A stretch of 64,000 bases of DNA from Chroococcidiopsis sp. CCMEE 29 (GCF_023558375.1 NZ_CP083761.1:5473001-5537000), one strand, 5' to 3'. Shown: positions 1-9,355, counted from the first letter of the stretch. Numbers and translations: made by a program. The notes: generated by a model not told the origin, from the sequence alone.

Positions 1-732
1 TTGATTTTAAATATGGAAGGGCGGAAACTATCAAAACGAGATGGTGTCACCTCCATTTCTGATTTTAAGCAAATGGGCTTTGTCGCGGCAGCTCTGGTGA
101 ATTACATGATTTTGCTGGGTTGGTCGCCGCCAGACTCGACTCAGGAAATATTCACCTTAGAAGAAGCAGCGCAGCTATTTAGCTTTGAGCGGGTGAATAG
201 AGCTGGAGCAAAGTTTGACTGGGCAAAGCTAGATTGGTTGAATAGCCAATATCTCCACAATATGCCAGTAGCTAAGTTGACTGATTTGCTGATTCCCTAC
301 TGGCAAGAGGCTGGTTATGAATTTGATCCAGTAAGTGATCGCTCTTGGTTGGAGCAGGTGGCAAGCCTAATCGGTCCTAGTCTAACTCGGCTTCAAGATG
401 CAATAGAAATGAGTCGGTTGTTTTTTATCAAATCGGTAGATTACAGCAAGGATGCAATTGAGCAGCTGAGCCAAGCAGGAGCTGACACAGTTCTCCAAGG
501 AATTCTCACCGCTCTAGATGATGCCACTCAGCTAACGGAAGCTAGCACGCAGGAAATCATTAAACAGGTCACAAAAGAGAAAAATGTCAAGAAAGGGTTG
601 GTGATGCGATCGCTCCGAGCAGCTTTAACTGGAGATATGCATGGTCCCGATCTAGTCCAATCCTGGTTAATCCTCCACCAGCGAGATTTAGATCGGCATC
701 GCTTGCAGCAGGCATTAAGGGTTAGGGGTTAG
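1..732 (+). CDS. gltX: Glutamyl-tRNA synthetase, C-terminal part (5' end outside window)
   Basis: Charges tRNA(Glu) with glutamate in the cytoplasm. The reading frame is open from base 1, so the gene begins left of the window; 243 residues are visible. The class I synthetase signature KLSKR (a KMSKS variant that holds ATP) lies at visible residues 9-13, followed by the conserved LLGWSPP stretch and the helical anticodon-binding region. The missing part would carry the HIGH motif and the catalytic Rossmann fold (family length is about 480 residues). The stop is TAG at 730-732, directly followed by a heptamer repeat tract. The assignment rests on KLSKR plus the whole following region; a discriminating versus non-discriminating enzyme cannot be told from this half. 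Confidence 0.93.
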   Translation: MILNMEGRKLSKRDGVTSISDFKQMGFVAAALVNYMILLGWSPPDSTQEIFTLEEAAQLFSFERVNRAGAKFDWAKLDWLNSQYLHNMPVAKLTDLLIPYWQEAGYEFDPVSDRSWLEQVASLIGPSLTRLQDAIEMSRLFFIKSVDYSKDAIEQLSQAGADTVLQGILTALDDATQLTEASTQEIIKQVTKEKNVKKGLVMRSLRAALTGDMHGPDLVQSWLILHQRDLDRHRLQQALRVRG

Positions 733-992
733 TGGTTAGTGGTTAGGGGATTTTAGATTTTGGATTTTAGATTTTGGATTTTGGATTTTGGATTACACTC
801 TTGCTTCCCCTACCTCCCCTGCTCCCTCTGCTTCCCCTGCTCCCCCTGCTATTTTCGAGAAGGGGAACTAGGGTGGTAGCCTTTGAGTCCTCTTGAGAGT
901 GAGAGGTTCTTAACCAAAAGTAAGTCCTGAATCCTGATTAGACTTAAGGGTTCAGGATTACTGAATGTGCTATTGGAAGGATACACAAACAA
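733..992. repeat. Intergenic heptamer repeat tract and C-rich repeat
   Basis: From 733 to about 796 the sequence is a run of short tandem units of the type TTAGTGG and then TTTTGGA/TTTTAGA. From 797 to about 851 follows a pyrimidine-rich repeat of CCCCTGCT-like units. Such short tandemly repeated repetitive sequences are common in filamentous cyanobacteria. The same ATTTTGGATTTTAG unit recurs at 8070-8102, 8930-8957 and 27003-27035. No gene or clear promoter was seen in the rest of the gap. Confidence 0.75.
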
Positions 993-1469
993 TTGCTAAG
1001 TCGAGGGGCAGCTTTACAGATCGCTATTGCCGGAGGATTGGGAATGTGTCCTCCAGTTCAAGCGCAGCTAGCTCCACTACCTATCTTCGAGAATGTCACC
1101 ATCAGACCTAACTTTTCCCCAGATCCGATAATCGTTCAAGGTATTAGTGGTGGTTCAGTACCAGGGAAAAAAATAGCAGGACGAGCAGAAACTGCAAATG
1201 GTCCTTGTGTTGGCTTTGTTGATGAAAAACCTAACCACACTCTAGTTTTAAAAGCTTTTTTCAACTACCTAAGTCTCCAGGTGCAAAGCCCTAAAGACAC
1301 TACCATAATTGTGCGTGGTCCTGGCGGTATTTGGTGCAATGATGACTTCAAAGGAAAAAATCCTGGCATCGCTGGTCAGTGGTTACCTGGAACATACAGC
1401 ATTTGGGTGGGTTCCTACGACCAAACTAAATATCATCCCTATGTTCTACGAATCACCGAAAGGCGCTAA
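993..1469 (+). CDS. Small exported protein of unknown function
   Basis: A 158-residue reading frame that I do not recognise. The first 25 residues are hydrophobic and small and end in PVQAQ, which looks like a Sec signal peptide with cleavage near residue 24, so the product is probably periplasmic or extracellular. The mature part has a central stretch ending VRGPGGIWCNDD and a C-terminal GTYSIWVGSY, with two cysteines that could pair; this resembles small beta-sandwich domains of secreted proteins, but that is inference. Start choice is uncertain: TTG at 993 is used, no ATG occurs between the upstream in-frame stop (945) and residue 25, and ATT at 972 is possible. It ends 9 bases before the next gene on the same strand. 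Confidence 0.6.
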   Translation: MLSRGAALQIAIAGGLGMCPPVQAQLAPLPIFENVTIRPNFSPDPIIVQGISGGSVPGKKIAGRAETANGPCVGFVDEKPNHTLVLKAFFNYLSLQVQSPKDTTIIVRGPGGIWCNDDFKGKNPGIAGQWLPGTYSIWVGSYDQTKYHPYVLRITERR

Positions 1470-1478
1470 CTAGTTTAA

Positions 1479-2264
1479 ATGAAGACAGTTTGTCTACACA
1501 CCAAAGACGAAATTGAGGCGTTTCTCCGTCGTCATCCCTTTCTCCATCTCTACGCGCTGGGAGATCTGGATGACTTCTTTTGGCATCACACAACATGGTA
1601 TGCCCTCAAAGAACACCAACAAATCAAACAGCTTGTTTTGTTCTATACCGGAACTTCTGTGCCTGTTCTACTTGGCATAACTGAGGAATCCACAAAATTG
1701 ATGCACGAGTTACTGTACTCAATCATCCACCTGCTGCCAAAACGGCTTTATGCTCATTTGAGTGGAAATCTAGCGGGTGTGCTTGCTAGTGATTATCAGA
1801 TTCAATCGCACGGTTTGCACCATAAAATGGCTTTGACTGATAGTTCACGCTTAGACGGTATTGACACATCCGGCGTGGTGCAGCTATCAGCATCAAACGT
1901 GAGTGAATTAGAAAAATTATACTACGAGAGCTATCCAGGCAATTGGTTTGAACCACGCATGCTGGAAACTGGCTATTACTACGGTATCCGCCAGGGTGCA
2001 GCGTTACTCAGTGTAGCAGGGGTACATGTATACTCACAGCAGTACGGAGTTGCTGCCTTAGGTAACATCACAACGCACCCACTGTTTCGAGGAAAAGGAT
2101 TAGGGAGAATTGTCTGCGCGAAGCTGTGCCAAACGCTGCTACAGACAGTCGATTATATTGGCTTGAATGTCAAAGCTGACAATAAAAGTGCGATCGCTTG
2201 CTACACCAAGCTAGGGTTTGAACGCATTGCTACCTATGAAGAATATTCCCTTGAGTTGAAGTAA
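1479..2264 (+). CDS. GNAT family N-acetyltransferase
   Basis: A 261-residue protein whose C-terminal third has the GNAT fold: the acetyl-CoA pyrophosphate-binding loop appears as FRGKGLGR (about residues 207-214), followed by the ADNKSAIACYTKLGF motif (about 235-249) typical of beta-strand 5 and the final helix. The N-terminal 130 residues are a divergent half, as in two-domain GNAT proteins such as those annotated with DUF4081-like N-termini. The acetylated substrate cannot be told. It starts 9 bases after the preceding exported-protein gene, so the two may be cotranscribed. Confidence 0.8.
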   Translation: MKTVCLHTKDEIEAFLRRHPFLHLYALGDLDDFFWHHTTWYALKEHQQIKQLVLFYTGTSVPVLLGITEESTKLMHELLYSIIHLLPKRLYAHLSGNLAGVLASDYQIQSHGLHHKMALTDSSRLDGIDTSGVVQLSASNVSELEKLYYESYPGNWFEPRMLETGYYYGIRQGAALLSVAGVHVYSQQYGVAALGNITTHPLFRGKGLGRIVCAKLCQTLLQTVDYIGLNVKADNKSAIACYTKLGFERIATYEEYSLELK

Positions 2265-2302
2265 ACTACACCATTACTTAGTGCTCCTGCCAGGCGAAGC
2301 TT

Positions 2303-3103
2303 CTAACCAAACCGACCTTCAACATAGTCCCTGGTACGCGGATGGGTGGCTGCAGAGAAAATTTTGGCTGTAGGACCAAATTCCACCATTTGACCAATGC
2401 GACTTTCATCGGTACTGAAAAAAGCGGTGAAATCAGAGACGCGAGTTGCCTGCTGCATGTTATGGGTGACAATGGCGATCGTCAACTCCTGGCGCAAGCG
2501 GTGGATTAGTTCCTCAATTTTCATTGTGGAAATCGGGTCTAGGGCAGAGGCAGGCTCATCCATCAGTAAAACTTTAGGCTTTACAGCTAAGGCACGGGCA
2601 ATACAAAGTCGCTGTTGTTGACCGCCAGAAAGTTCTAGAGCTGATCTCTTCAGGTTATCTTTCACCTCATTCCAGAGAGCAGCGCTTTTAAGGGCAGATT
2701 CGACAGTTTCATCTAATTCTGCTTTAGAACGACGACCTGCTACCCGGACGCCATAAGCAACATTATCATAGATGCTCATTGAAAAAGGATTCGGCTTTTG
2801 GAATACCATACCAATTTGGCAGCGCAGCCGATTTAGGTTGACGCGACGGTCATATATATCTTGACCGAAAAATTCCACGCCACCTTCAACCCGCACTTTG
2901 CCCTCTAATTCACTAATTCGGTTAAGAGCTTTAATAAAGGTAGATTTACCACAGCCAGAAGGGCCAATAATTGCAGTTACTTGTCCCTGATATATATCCA
3001 TTGACACAGCTTCAATAGCCTTGTGGCTGCCGTAGTAGAAGCTTAAATCTTTGGCACGGAGGACTGGAATTAAATTTTCTGGCGCTGAGTTGATGTAGTT
3101 CAC
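2303..3103 (-). CDS. pstB: Phosphate ABC transporter ATP-binding protein PstB
   Basis: Cytoplasmic ATPase that drives high-affinity phosphate import with PstA, PstC and PstS. With the GTG at 3103 the product is 266 residues, the usual PstB length. Walker A is GPSGCGKST (residues 47-55), the ABC signature is LSGGQQQR, Walker [13 protein letters not shown], and the switch histidine is in IVTHNM. The frame continues upstream to an ATG at 3223, but that would overlap pstA by 79 bases and add a tail with no PstB similarity, so the shorter start is preferred. Last gene of pstS-C-A-B. Confidence 0.95.
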   Translation of the reverse strand: MNYINSAPENLIPVLRAKDLSFYYGSHKAIEAVSMDIYQGQVTAIIGPSGCGKSTFIKALNRISELEGKVRVEGGVEFFGQDIYDRRVNLNRLRCQIGMVFQKPNPFSMSIYDNVAYGVRVAGRRSKAELDETVESALKSAALWNEVKDNLKRSALELSGGQQQRLCIARALAVKPKVLLMDEPASALDPISTMKIEELIHRLRQELTIAIVTHNMQQATRVSDFTAFFSTDESRIGQMVEFGPTAKIFSAATHPRTRDYVEGRFG

Positions 3104-3144
3104 GGGGGTAAATTGCGAGCGGATAGTAGTAGTTAGCGAGTGCT

Positions 3145-4038
3145 TCAACGACGGCGAAAAACTAGACGCGAGAGAATACTGATACACAAAACGAGACCGA
3201 CTAAGACTACAGCAGCAGTCCAAGCCATCTGGTTTTTATCAGTATAGGGAGTAGTGGCGTTATTAAAAATATATACAGATAGAGCTGGAGTGGGGTTGAA
3301 CAATCCCTCTGGCCAAACTTGGCTAAATAGTGCCGTGAATAGGAGTGGAGCAGTTTCACCCGCTGCGCGAGCCACAGCAAGTAAAATTCCGGTGGTAATT
3401 GCTGGGACAGCAGCGGCAACAATGATACGAGTTGTTTGGAAGTGGTTGGCTCCCAAGGCTGCAGAGGCGAGGCGCTGAGAAGTGGGAACCAGCTTTAAGG
3501 CTTCTTCAGTGGTTAGAGCCACAATTGGTAGCATAATCACCGCTAGGGCAAACCCCCCAGCAATCGCTGAGAATCCTTGAAAGGTTAGAACAATAACGCC
3601 ATAAGCAAAAACGCCAGCGATGATCGATGGTATACCTGTGAGAATGCTAGTGAAGAAGCGAATACCGTTTCCCATCGCAGTTCCTTTCCCCACCTCTGAC
3701 AAGAAAATTCCTGTCATCAGTCCAATAGGAATGCTGATCAGCGAGGCAACACCCACCATGATTAGCGTGCCCATAATCGCGTTACCAAAGCCATCTGGAA
3801 TATCTGTCACCCCCACAGGGGCAGGCAAAGACACGAAGACTTCTGGCTTCAAACGAGGCAACCCTTGGCGCAGGATTTCAATTAAGACTGAGGCTAGAGG
3901 CAGCAGTGCCAGGCTTGTCAGTGTAAAGGCAAGCACCGTCATGCCATTATTAAAAATTGTCCGTCTTGTTGGCAATGGTTTACATACCTCTGCCGCCAGC
4001 GATTCATGAATCTGGTTTTCGGGATAGTTTATGGGCAT
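3145..4038 (-). CDS. pstA: Phosphate ABC transporter permease PstA
   Basis: Integral membrane subunit of the phosphate importer, 297 residues, about six hydrophobic segments. The cytoplasmic coupling loop of binding-protein-dependent permeases is visible as EALKLVP followed by [16 protein letters not shown], and the later [12 protein letters not shown] stretch is characteristic of PstA. It lies 41 bases upstream of the chosen pstB start and 38 bases after pstC, on the same strand, consistent with one transcript. Confidence 0.95.
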   Translation of the reverse strand: MPINYPENQIHESLAAEVCKPLPTRRTIFNNGMTVLAFTLTSLALLPLASVLIEILRQGLPRLKPEVFVSLPAPVGVTDIPDGFGNAIMGTLIMVGVASLISIPIGLMTGIFLSEVGKGTAMGNGIRFFTSILTGIPSIIAGVFAYGVIVLTFQGFSAIAGGFALAVIMLPIVALTTEEALKLVPTSQRLASAALGANHFQTTRIIVAAAVPAITTGILLAVARAAGETAPLLFTALFSQVWPEGLFNPTPALSVYIFNNATTPYTDKNQMAWTAAVVLVGLVLCISILSRLVFRRR

Positions 4039-4076
4039 GAATATTAAACGATAACTTCATCATTCAGGCTCAGCGT

Positions 4077-5060
4077 TTACGATCTCCCCCGAGCAATTAG
4101 CCGCACCATTAATACAGCAGCAATATTAACCAGTAGTGTAACGACAAATAAAATTAGTGCTAAATACATCAACGCTCCAACGTGCAAGTCATCTCCCGCT
4201 TCGCCAAATTCATTGGCTAGGACAGCCGGGATACTGTAAGCCGCATCTAATAACGAGGGGGTGATCTGAGACAAGTTACCAATCACCATTGTTACTGCCA
4301 TCGTTTCCCCTAAGGCGCGTCCTAATGCTAAAACTGCTGCACCTACAATGCCAGAAGCACCTGCTGGTAATAACACTTTAAAGATAGTTTCCCAGCGAGT
4401 AGCTCCCAAAGACATTGAACCGCTCCGCAAATCTTTAGGGAGTACCAGTAAAACTTCTCTGCTAATAGCAGCCATTGTTGGCAGAATCATGATGGCTAGG
4501 ATAACTCCAGCGCTCAGCATTCCGTAGCCAGATGGAGCCGTACTAAACAATGGAATCCAGCTAAAATTTTGATAGAGCCAATCTTGAATCGGTTGCAGAA
4601 AGGGAATCATCACAAAAATTCCCCAAAGTCCGATAATGACGCTGGGAATTGCGGCGATTAGTTCAATCAGAAATGCCAGAGGCGATCGCACCCAGGCCGG
4701 TAAAAAATCCTCGCTTGTTACCAAAGCTACCGCTAGCCCCACCGGGACTGCTAGCAACAGAGCTAATCCTGAACTTACCAGCGTCCCATAAATATACGGC
4801 AAAGCCCCGAAAGACAGATTGGCTACATCCCAATCTTGACCCCACAAAAAGCCTAGCCCGTACTTTTGAATCGCTGGTTGAGCATTTTGGAAAATAATCC
4901 AGCTTAACCAAAACAGCAATGCGACGGTACTGCAGGCAATGAAACGAAGTAGCCAGGTAAATCCCTGGTCTAGCCAGAGATTTTGCTTGTCTGTTGCTAG
5001 GATGTCGAACTCAGGCTTTACTTTAGTTAAGTCAGAGGCTTGAGCAGAGCTATCTTCCAT
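4077..5060 (-). CDS. pstC: Phosphate ABC transporter permease PstC
   Basis: Second membrane subunit of the phosphate importer, 327 residues. A hydrophilic N-terminus of about 30 residues precedes the first membrane segment. The coupling loop reads ISREVLLVLP with MSLGATRWETIFKVLLP, and GRALGETMAVTMVIGN is a strong PstC signature. It follows pstS after 126 bases that contain a hairpin (see 5127-5153), which may lower expression of the membrane genes relative to the binding protein. Confidence 0.95.
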   Translation of the reverse strand: MEDSSAQASDLTKVKPEFDILATDKQNLWLDQGFTWLLRFIACSTVALLFWLSWIIFQNAQPAIQKYGLGFLWGQDWDVANLSFGALPYIYGTLVSSGLALLLAVPVGLAVALVTSEDFLPAWVRSPLAFLIELIAAIPSVIIGLWGIFVMIPFLQPIQDWLYQNFSWIPLFSTAPSGYGMLSAGVILAIMILPTMAAISREVLLVLPKDLRSGSMSLGATRWETIFKVLLPAGASGIVGAAVLALGRALGETMAVTMVIGNLSQITPSLLDAAYSIPAVLANEFGEAGDDLHVGALMYLALILFVVTLLVNIAAVLMVRLIARGRS

Positions 5061-5126
5061 ATCTGTTAGTCAAAGAAACTTGTACTGTTATCGGCACAAA
5101 ATATAACTCAAATCCTAATTATTATT

Positions 5127-5153
5127 AGGGGCATCCCAAACGGAAATGCCCCT
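5127..5153 (-). terminator. Hairpin between pstS and pstC (partial terminator or mRNA-end stabiliser)
   Basis: Read on the minus strand, AGGGGCAT and ATGCCCCT form a perfect 8-bp stem around an 11-base loop, followed by TAATAATAATT, an A/T tract without a clean U-run. In the gap between a highly expressed binding-protein gene and its permease genes, such a hairpin usually attenuates or protects the upstream message; that role is inferred. Confidence 0.55.
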
Positions 5154-5186
5154 TGTTTACAAGGTATGAGGTTAGAGGACTAGTTA

Positions 5187-6260
5187 CTATTGACCTTGAA
5201 CGCTTTTGTTCACTGTTTGAACCACTTGATTGGTAACACCTGCTGGGATTGAAGTATAGCCAAGACTTTCGTTCAGTTTTTGACCATCAGTCATCATCCA
5301 CTGCACCATCCTTCTGACGGCATTCGCTTTGCCTTGTTGAGGATAATTCCTGTAGACCATGATCCAGGTTAGACCAGTAATTGGATATCCATCTGCTGGA
5401 TTGCCTAATCCGGCATAGTCAACGCGAAAGTCCGGATTAAATTTTACATTTTCTAGAGCTTGACGTGCTTGTGCCACGGTAGGGGGAACAAATTGTCCTT
5501 TCCTGTTTTGCACAAGCGCTGTCTGTAGTTTGTTTTGCTCGGCATAAGTAGATTCTACGTAGCCAATACTTCCTCTTGTTCTTTGGACGATTTGGGCAAC
5601 GCCAGGATTTCCCTTACCACTTAGAGGTTTTCCAGGCCAATTGGCAGCTCTATTGGCACCGATCCTACCCTTGAAGTAGGAGTCCATCTGACTCAAAGCA
5701 TTCGTAAAAATGAAGGTTGTGCCGCTGCTATCAGCCCGCACAGCTAGTCGGATCGGCTGATTTGGCAAATTCACACCTGGATTGTCTTTCGCGATCGCGG
5801 GATCATTCCAATTTGTGATTTGACCATCAAAAATTCGTGGCAGGGTTTGGCGAGATAATTTGAGGTCGTTAACACCTGGCAGATTGTACACAACTGCAAC
5901 AGGACCACCCGCCGTGGGGACAAACACCACACCTCTTTGAACTTTTTTAACCTCGGCATCGGTCATTGCATTATCACTAGCACCAAAGTCAACAGACCCA
6001 GCAGTGAATTGTTTAACACCACCGCCGCTACCAATACCTTGATAATTGACTTGAACAGGTGGATTTGCCTTACGAAGTTCGCTAAAGTAACGCTGATAAA
6101 GAGGTTCCGGGAAAGTAGCTCCAGCTCCATTCAAAGTTACCTGTTGGGCAGTTGCCGTTAGAACAGGTCCCAATGCCAATGTAGCACCGAGCACTGATGT
6201 CGTAACTGCACGCCCAAAAGCCGTCTTTTTAAAAAGTAGATTTTTCACGTCCTCATCCAC
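5187..6260 (-). CDS. pstS: Phosphate-binding periplasmic protein PstS
   Basis: Solute-binding protein of the phosphate importer, 357 residues. A Sec-type signal peptide (KK pair at 11-12, hydrophobic stretch 18-34, TATAQQ cleavage region near 38) precedes LNGAGATFPEPLYQRY, the typical PstS start. Phosphate-ligand motifs include GIGSGGGVKQF, DFGASDNAM and RADSSGTTFIF. First gene of the operon. The ATG at 6260 is used; a GTG four codons later is also possible. A strong AGGAGGTGAG lies about 33 bases upstream, too far to be its ribosome site. A Pho box precedes it. Confidence 0.95.
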   Translation of the reverse strand: MDEDVKNLLFKKTAFGRAVTTSVLGATLALGPVLTATAQQVTLNGAGATFPEPLYQRYFSELRKANPPVQVNYQGIGSGGGVKQFTAGSVDFGASDNAMTDAEVKKVQRGVVFVPTAGGPVAVVYNLPGVNDLKLSRQTLPRIFDGQITNWNDPAIAKDNPGVNLPNQPIRLAVRADSSGTTFIFTNALSQMDSYFKGRIGANRAANWPGKPLSGKGNPGVAQIVQRTRGSIGYVESTYAEQNKLQTALVQNRKGQFVPPTVAQARQALENVKFNPDFRVDYAGLGNPADGYPITGLTWIMVYRNYPQQGKANAVRRMVQWMMTDGQKLNESLGYTSIPAGVTNQVVQTVNKSVQGQ

Positions 6261-6309
6261 GAAAAACTATAGAGACAGCTTTAATAATACTCACCTCCTG
6301 AATTAGTTC

Positions 6310-6361
6310 AGTATAAAGAAAGTACAACAACAGATTAATTCTAAGTTAATAAAAGATTAAA
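6310..6361 (-). promoter_or_regulatory. Pho box and -10 element of the pst operon
   Basis: On the minus strand three 8-base direct repeats stand at 11-base intervals: TTTAATCT, ATTAACTT and ATTAATCT (6332-6361), separated by 3-base spacers. They fit the cyanobacterial Pho box consensus YTTAAYMT with at most two mismatches each. A TATACT -10 hexamer lies at 6310-6315, 16 bases after the last repeat, so the repeat takes the place of the -35 box, as expected for a PhoB/SphR-activated promoter. The pstS start is about 50 bases further on. Induction by phosphate starvation is inferred. Confidence 0.75.
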
Positions 6362-6540
6362 ATTGTTTCAATCAAGATTTATTGTTTGATGATTTGAACT
6401 TAAATCAAACTAGATTTTGGTTGTTTGAGATTGTAATTTTAAAGCTCATTTGCTATAAATTGTTTGTTTTATTGCAAGCAAATAAACTATGAGTATTAGT
6501 TTATTTCAAAAATATGGCTCTATTAAGCAGGCTTTACATC

Positions 6541-7041
6541 TTAATATAGCGGAGTAATTCGGAGACCCATAATAACTAAGTCGCGCTCAACGCCGTCAAG
6601 TTCTGCGACTTGGGGCAAATAGCCCCAGGATTGAAACCCTAGTGATTCAAATAACTGCAAGCTAGGTTGATTGTGGGCAAAAATAAAGCCTAATAGAGTT
6701 TTTAATCCCAAGCTGGGACTTTGATGAATTGCTTGTGACAATAATTGCCGCCCGATACCACAACGTCGATAAGCTGGATCAACGTAAAGACTAAGCTCAG
6801 TAGTAGCCTGGTAGGCAGGGCGACCGTAGAAAGATTGGAAACTAAGCCACCCAGCGATCGCTTGATCGTCTTCGATTACCCAAATTGGCCGTGAACTGGA
6901 TGAATGCTGATCAAACCAAGAGCGGCGACTTTCGACAGATATTGGCTCTAGATCAGCTGTTGCCATACGGCTGGGAATTGTGGAATTGTAAATTTTCACA
7001 ATAGCTGGCAAGTCAGTTTCAACAGCATCACGAATCTTCAT
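6541..7041 (-). CDS. GNAT acetyltransferase, phosphinothricin acetyltransferase-like
   Basis: A 166-residue single-domain GNAT protein from the ATG at 7041 (an earlier in-frame start at 7074 adds 11 residues without family similarity). It begins KIRDAVETDLPAIVKIYN, the classic start of the PAT/Bar-type branch, has SLYVDPAYRRCGIGRQLL with the acetyl-CoA loop RRCGIG, and ends with HNQPSLQLFESLGFQ. The branch acetylates small amino-group substrates; the natural substrate here is unknown. The 280 bases downstream, to the Pho box, hold only A/T-rich DNA. Confidence 0.82.
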   Translation of the reverse strand: MKIRDAVETDLPAIVKIYNSTIPSRMATADLEPISVESRRSWFDQHSSSSRPIWVIEDDQAIAGWLSFQSFYGRPAYQATTELSLYVDPAYRRCGIGRQLLSQAIHQSPSLGLKTLLGFIFAHNQPSLQLFESLGFQSWGYLPQVAELDGVERDLVIMGLRITPLY

Positions 7042-7222
7042 AGCTACTTGCAAAGGCAAGAAGAAGCCTATCATTCAGAGGGGTCAGGGATCGGGGGTCG
7101 GGGCTCAGGGAACCCACTCTTGAAAGCGTGGGATTGAAGCAAGGAATTATTACGTCTGGCGCTACGCGTCTGGACATAATTGTTTTTCTTTGGTGGGCTT
7201 TCAACCCACCCCTAAAGGATTT
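7042..7222. repeat. Repeat-rich spacer with a hairpin
   Basis: Contains GGGTCAG-type heptamers near 7078-7110, and a hairpin GGTGGG(7192-7197)/CCCACC(7205-7210) with a 7-base loop just after the stop of the peptide-transporter gene. It could end that transcript on the minus strand, but no U-run follows. The tandem heptamer continues into the end of the neighbouring gene at 7232-7264. Confidence 0.5.
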
Positions 7223-8923
7223 TTACTCTTTCCCTGATCCCTGACCCCTGACCCCTGACCCCTTTTTAGCCAGCAGAGGAGCAGCTTGCAGCAGCGTTTG
7301 GGTATAAGGGTGCTGGGGGTTAGTAAAAATCTCCTGGGTGGAACCAAGCTCGACAATGCGACCGGTGTTCATCACTGCAATGCGATCGCACAAAAACCTC
7401 GCAACCCAAAGATCGTGGGTAATAAATAAATACGTTAAATCAAACTCTCGCTTTAACTCCAGCATCAATTCCAGTACCTGCGCCTGCACACTGGCATCCA
7501 GCATACTGACTGGTTCATCGCAGATTAGGAGTTTAGGGTGAGTAATTAAAGCCCGAGCGATCGCGACTCTTTGCTGCTGTCCTCCAGATAACTCAGCCGG
7601 GTAGCGCTCATAATATTCAGATGATGTTAACCCCACTCGCTCTAGCATTTTAATCACCTGCTTTCTCGCCTCAGTGGGACTCGCCAACTGGTGGATCAAT
7701 AAAGGATCGGCAATATTTTGCCCCACCGTCATCGAAGGATTGAGACAAGCATGGGGATCTTGAAATACCATTTGCATTTGCCGCCGCTGTTGCCGCAAGC
7801 CTTGCCGTGACAGAGTGGTTAATTCTATCCCTTGCAACTCAACTTGCCCAGCGGTAGGACGAATCAGTTGTAATATCGTCCGAGATAAAGTACTTTTACC
7901 GCAGCCCGATTCCCCCACTAATCCCAAGATTTCTCCTGGGTATAGCTCCAAGTTGACATCATCCACGGCTTTGATTATCTGGTCTTGCGCTTTAAACAGT
8001 CGCTCAATGAAATTACGTTCTAGTGTGTAGTACTGCTTTAAATCCTTAAGCTTTAGAAGGGGCGAGTCAATTTTAGATTTGCGATTTTGGATTTTGGATT
8101 GTTGACTGCTTCTGTGTTCCTCTGCTCCGACTTGAAGGTGTAAAGCCGCATTGAGGAGCGATCGCGTGTATTCGTGCTGGGGTTGTTGCAGAACACTAAG
8201 GGAGGAACCTATTTCTACTAGCGAACCGGCATACATTACGCCAATGCGATCGCAGTACTCTCCCACCAGCGCTAAATCGTGAGAAATCAGCAGCAGCGCC
8301 ATTTCTCGTTCTCGGCACAGTCTAGTTAGTTCCTGTAATATCTGGGCGGCAACTGTGACATCCAAGCTGGTAGTAGGTTCATCAGCCACAATCAGCTTAG
8401 GGTTAAGTAGCAGGGCGAGAGCGATCGCCACTCGTTGCCGCATCCCGCCGCTAAACTCGTGGGGGTACTGATCCCAGCGACTGGCGGGAATTTTCACTGC
8501 TTCTAGAGTAGCGATCGCTTTTTCCTTTGCTTGGCGCAACGACAAGCGCGGTTGATGACTTAACAGCGTTTCAACACAATGTTTGCCAATTGTCATCAAC
8601 GGATCGAGGCGCGTCATCGGATCTTGGAAAACCAGCGCTACCGCCTCCCCCCTAAATTGCCGCAACTGGGCAGAATTCAGATCGAAAACCGACTTTCCCT
8701 CAAAAATCACTCTTCCTTCAATGCGAGTAGAAGCTGGTAGTAAACGCATTGCTGCCCGTCCCAGCGTGGATTTGCCACAACCTGATTCTCCCACTAATCC
8801 CAGCCGCTCACCTCGTTTGAGAGTTAAAGACACACCATTAACTGCCCAGCTTGGTTGCTCTGTAAACTGACGTTGGGGATAAGCGACTTTGAGGTTGTCA
8901 ATACAAAATAGGGCTTCGCTCAT
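7223..8923 (-). CDS. Peptide/nickel-type ABC transporter, two fused ATPase domains
   Basis: A 566-residue protein with two complete Dpp/Opp-type ATPase domains, as in GsiA or YejF. Domain 1 (about 1-265) has Walker A GESGCGKSTLGR, signature FSGGMRQR and Walker B LIVADEPTTSLD. Domain 2 (about 290-550) has [20 protein letters not shown] and LLICDEPVSMLD. Each ends in the peptide-transporter tail HEYTRSLL or HPYTQTLL. Such proteins power import of di- or oligopeptides with separate permeases, none of which is nearby. The linker (SKIQNRKSKI) and the last residues (GSGVRGQGSG) are encoded by the same short DNA repeats seen between genes. Confidence 0.9.
   Translation of the reverse strand: MSEALFCIDNLKVAYPQRQFTEQPSWAVNGVSLTLKRGERLGLVGESGCGKSTLGRAAMRLLPASTRIEGRVIFEGKSVFDLNSAQLRQFRGEAVALVFQDPMTRLDPLMTIGKHCVETLLSHQPRLSLRQAKEKAIATLEAVKIPASRWDQYPHEFSGGMRQRVAIALALLLNPKLIVADEPTTSLDVTVAAQILQELTRLCREREMALLLISHDLALVGEYCDRIGVMYAGSLVEIGSSLSVLQQPQHEYTRSLLNAALHLQVGAEEHRSSQQSKIQNRKSKIDSPLLKLKDLKQYYTLERNFIERLFKAQDQIIKAVDDVNLELYPGEILGLVGESGCGKSTLSRTILQLIRPTAGQVELQGIELTTLSRQGLRQQRRQMQMVFQDPHACLNPSMTVGQNIADPLLIHQLASPTEARKQVIKMLERVGLTSSEYYERYPAELSGGQQQRVAIARALITHPKLLICDEPVSMLDASVQAQVLELMLELKREFDLTYLFITHDLWVARFLCDRIAVMNTGRIVELGSTQEIFTNPQHPYTQTLLQAAPLLAKKGSGVRGQGSGKE
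8070..8102. repeat. Intergenic-type heptamer repeat inside a coding linker
   Basis: TTTTAGATTTGCGATTTTGG and ATTTTGGATTG, the same unit found in spacers at 733-796, 8930-8957 and 27003-27035, here lie in frame between the two ATPase domains of the peptide transporter gene. Confidence 0.75.
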
Positions 8924-8998
8924 AAATTTTGGATTTTAGATTTTGGATTTTAGATTGGCACAAAATCCAAAATTTTCACTTAACAGCGCTTATTCAAT

Positions 8999-9355
8999 TT
9001 AAATTAGTATGGCATCACAATAGCTGATTAGGGTTTGTAGGCGCTGCAAGATCTGTATCTGTCGTTCCTGAGTAGTTCCTGGCTGCCGCGCCGCTTGTAG
9101 AAACATCATATCCATTCCTAACAGTTGCAATTGTTTACTCATTTCCGTTTGATAGGAGCGGATCTTTGGCTCCTCAGTCGGCTCTAAATCACTAGCGTCC
9201 AAACTTACAATTTGCTGCTGAAAAAATTGTTGTGCCTTTAGAAAACTTTGTCGTAACCTCGTTCCATCTAACTGAGTCCCAGCCACCATCTGTTGCAGCT
9301 GCTCTAGAGCTTGCTTAAATTCCTGATAACGCTGGTGATGAAGATTTGGTAACAT
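8999..9355 (-). CDS. patD: PatD-like heterocyst frequency control protein
   Basis: A 118-residue, mostly helical soluble protein. The block SYQTEMSKQLQLLGMDMMFL followed by QAARQPGTTQERQIQ matches what I recall of the PatD family, which in Anabaena limits heterocyst number and interacts with FtsZ. The start ATG at 9355 gives the family length. Divergent from rel across 287 bases. The match is from memory of the conserved C-terminal half, so this is a good but not certain call; otherwise it is a conserved cyanobacterial protein of unknown function. Presence does not prove the organism makes heterocysts. Confidence 0.62.
   Translation of the reverse strand: MLPNLHHQRYQEFKQALEQLQQMVAGTQLDGTRLRQSFLKAQQFFQQQIVSLDASDLEPTEEPKIRSYQTEMSKQLQLLGMDMMFLQAARQPGTTQERQIQILQRLQTLISYCDAILI

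Noticed and set aside
733-851. Possible CRISPR-like array
   Set aside because: Units are 7-8 bases with no unique spacers; it is a short tandem repeat tract.
2303-3223. Long start for pstB at 3223
   Set aside because: It would overlap pstA by 79 bases and add 40 residues rich in Cys/Ser with no PstB similarity; GTG at 3103 gives family length.
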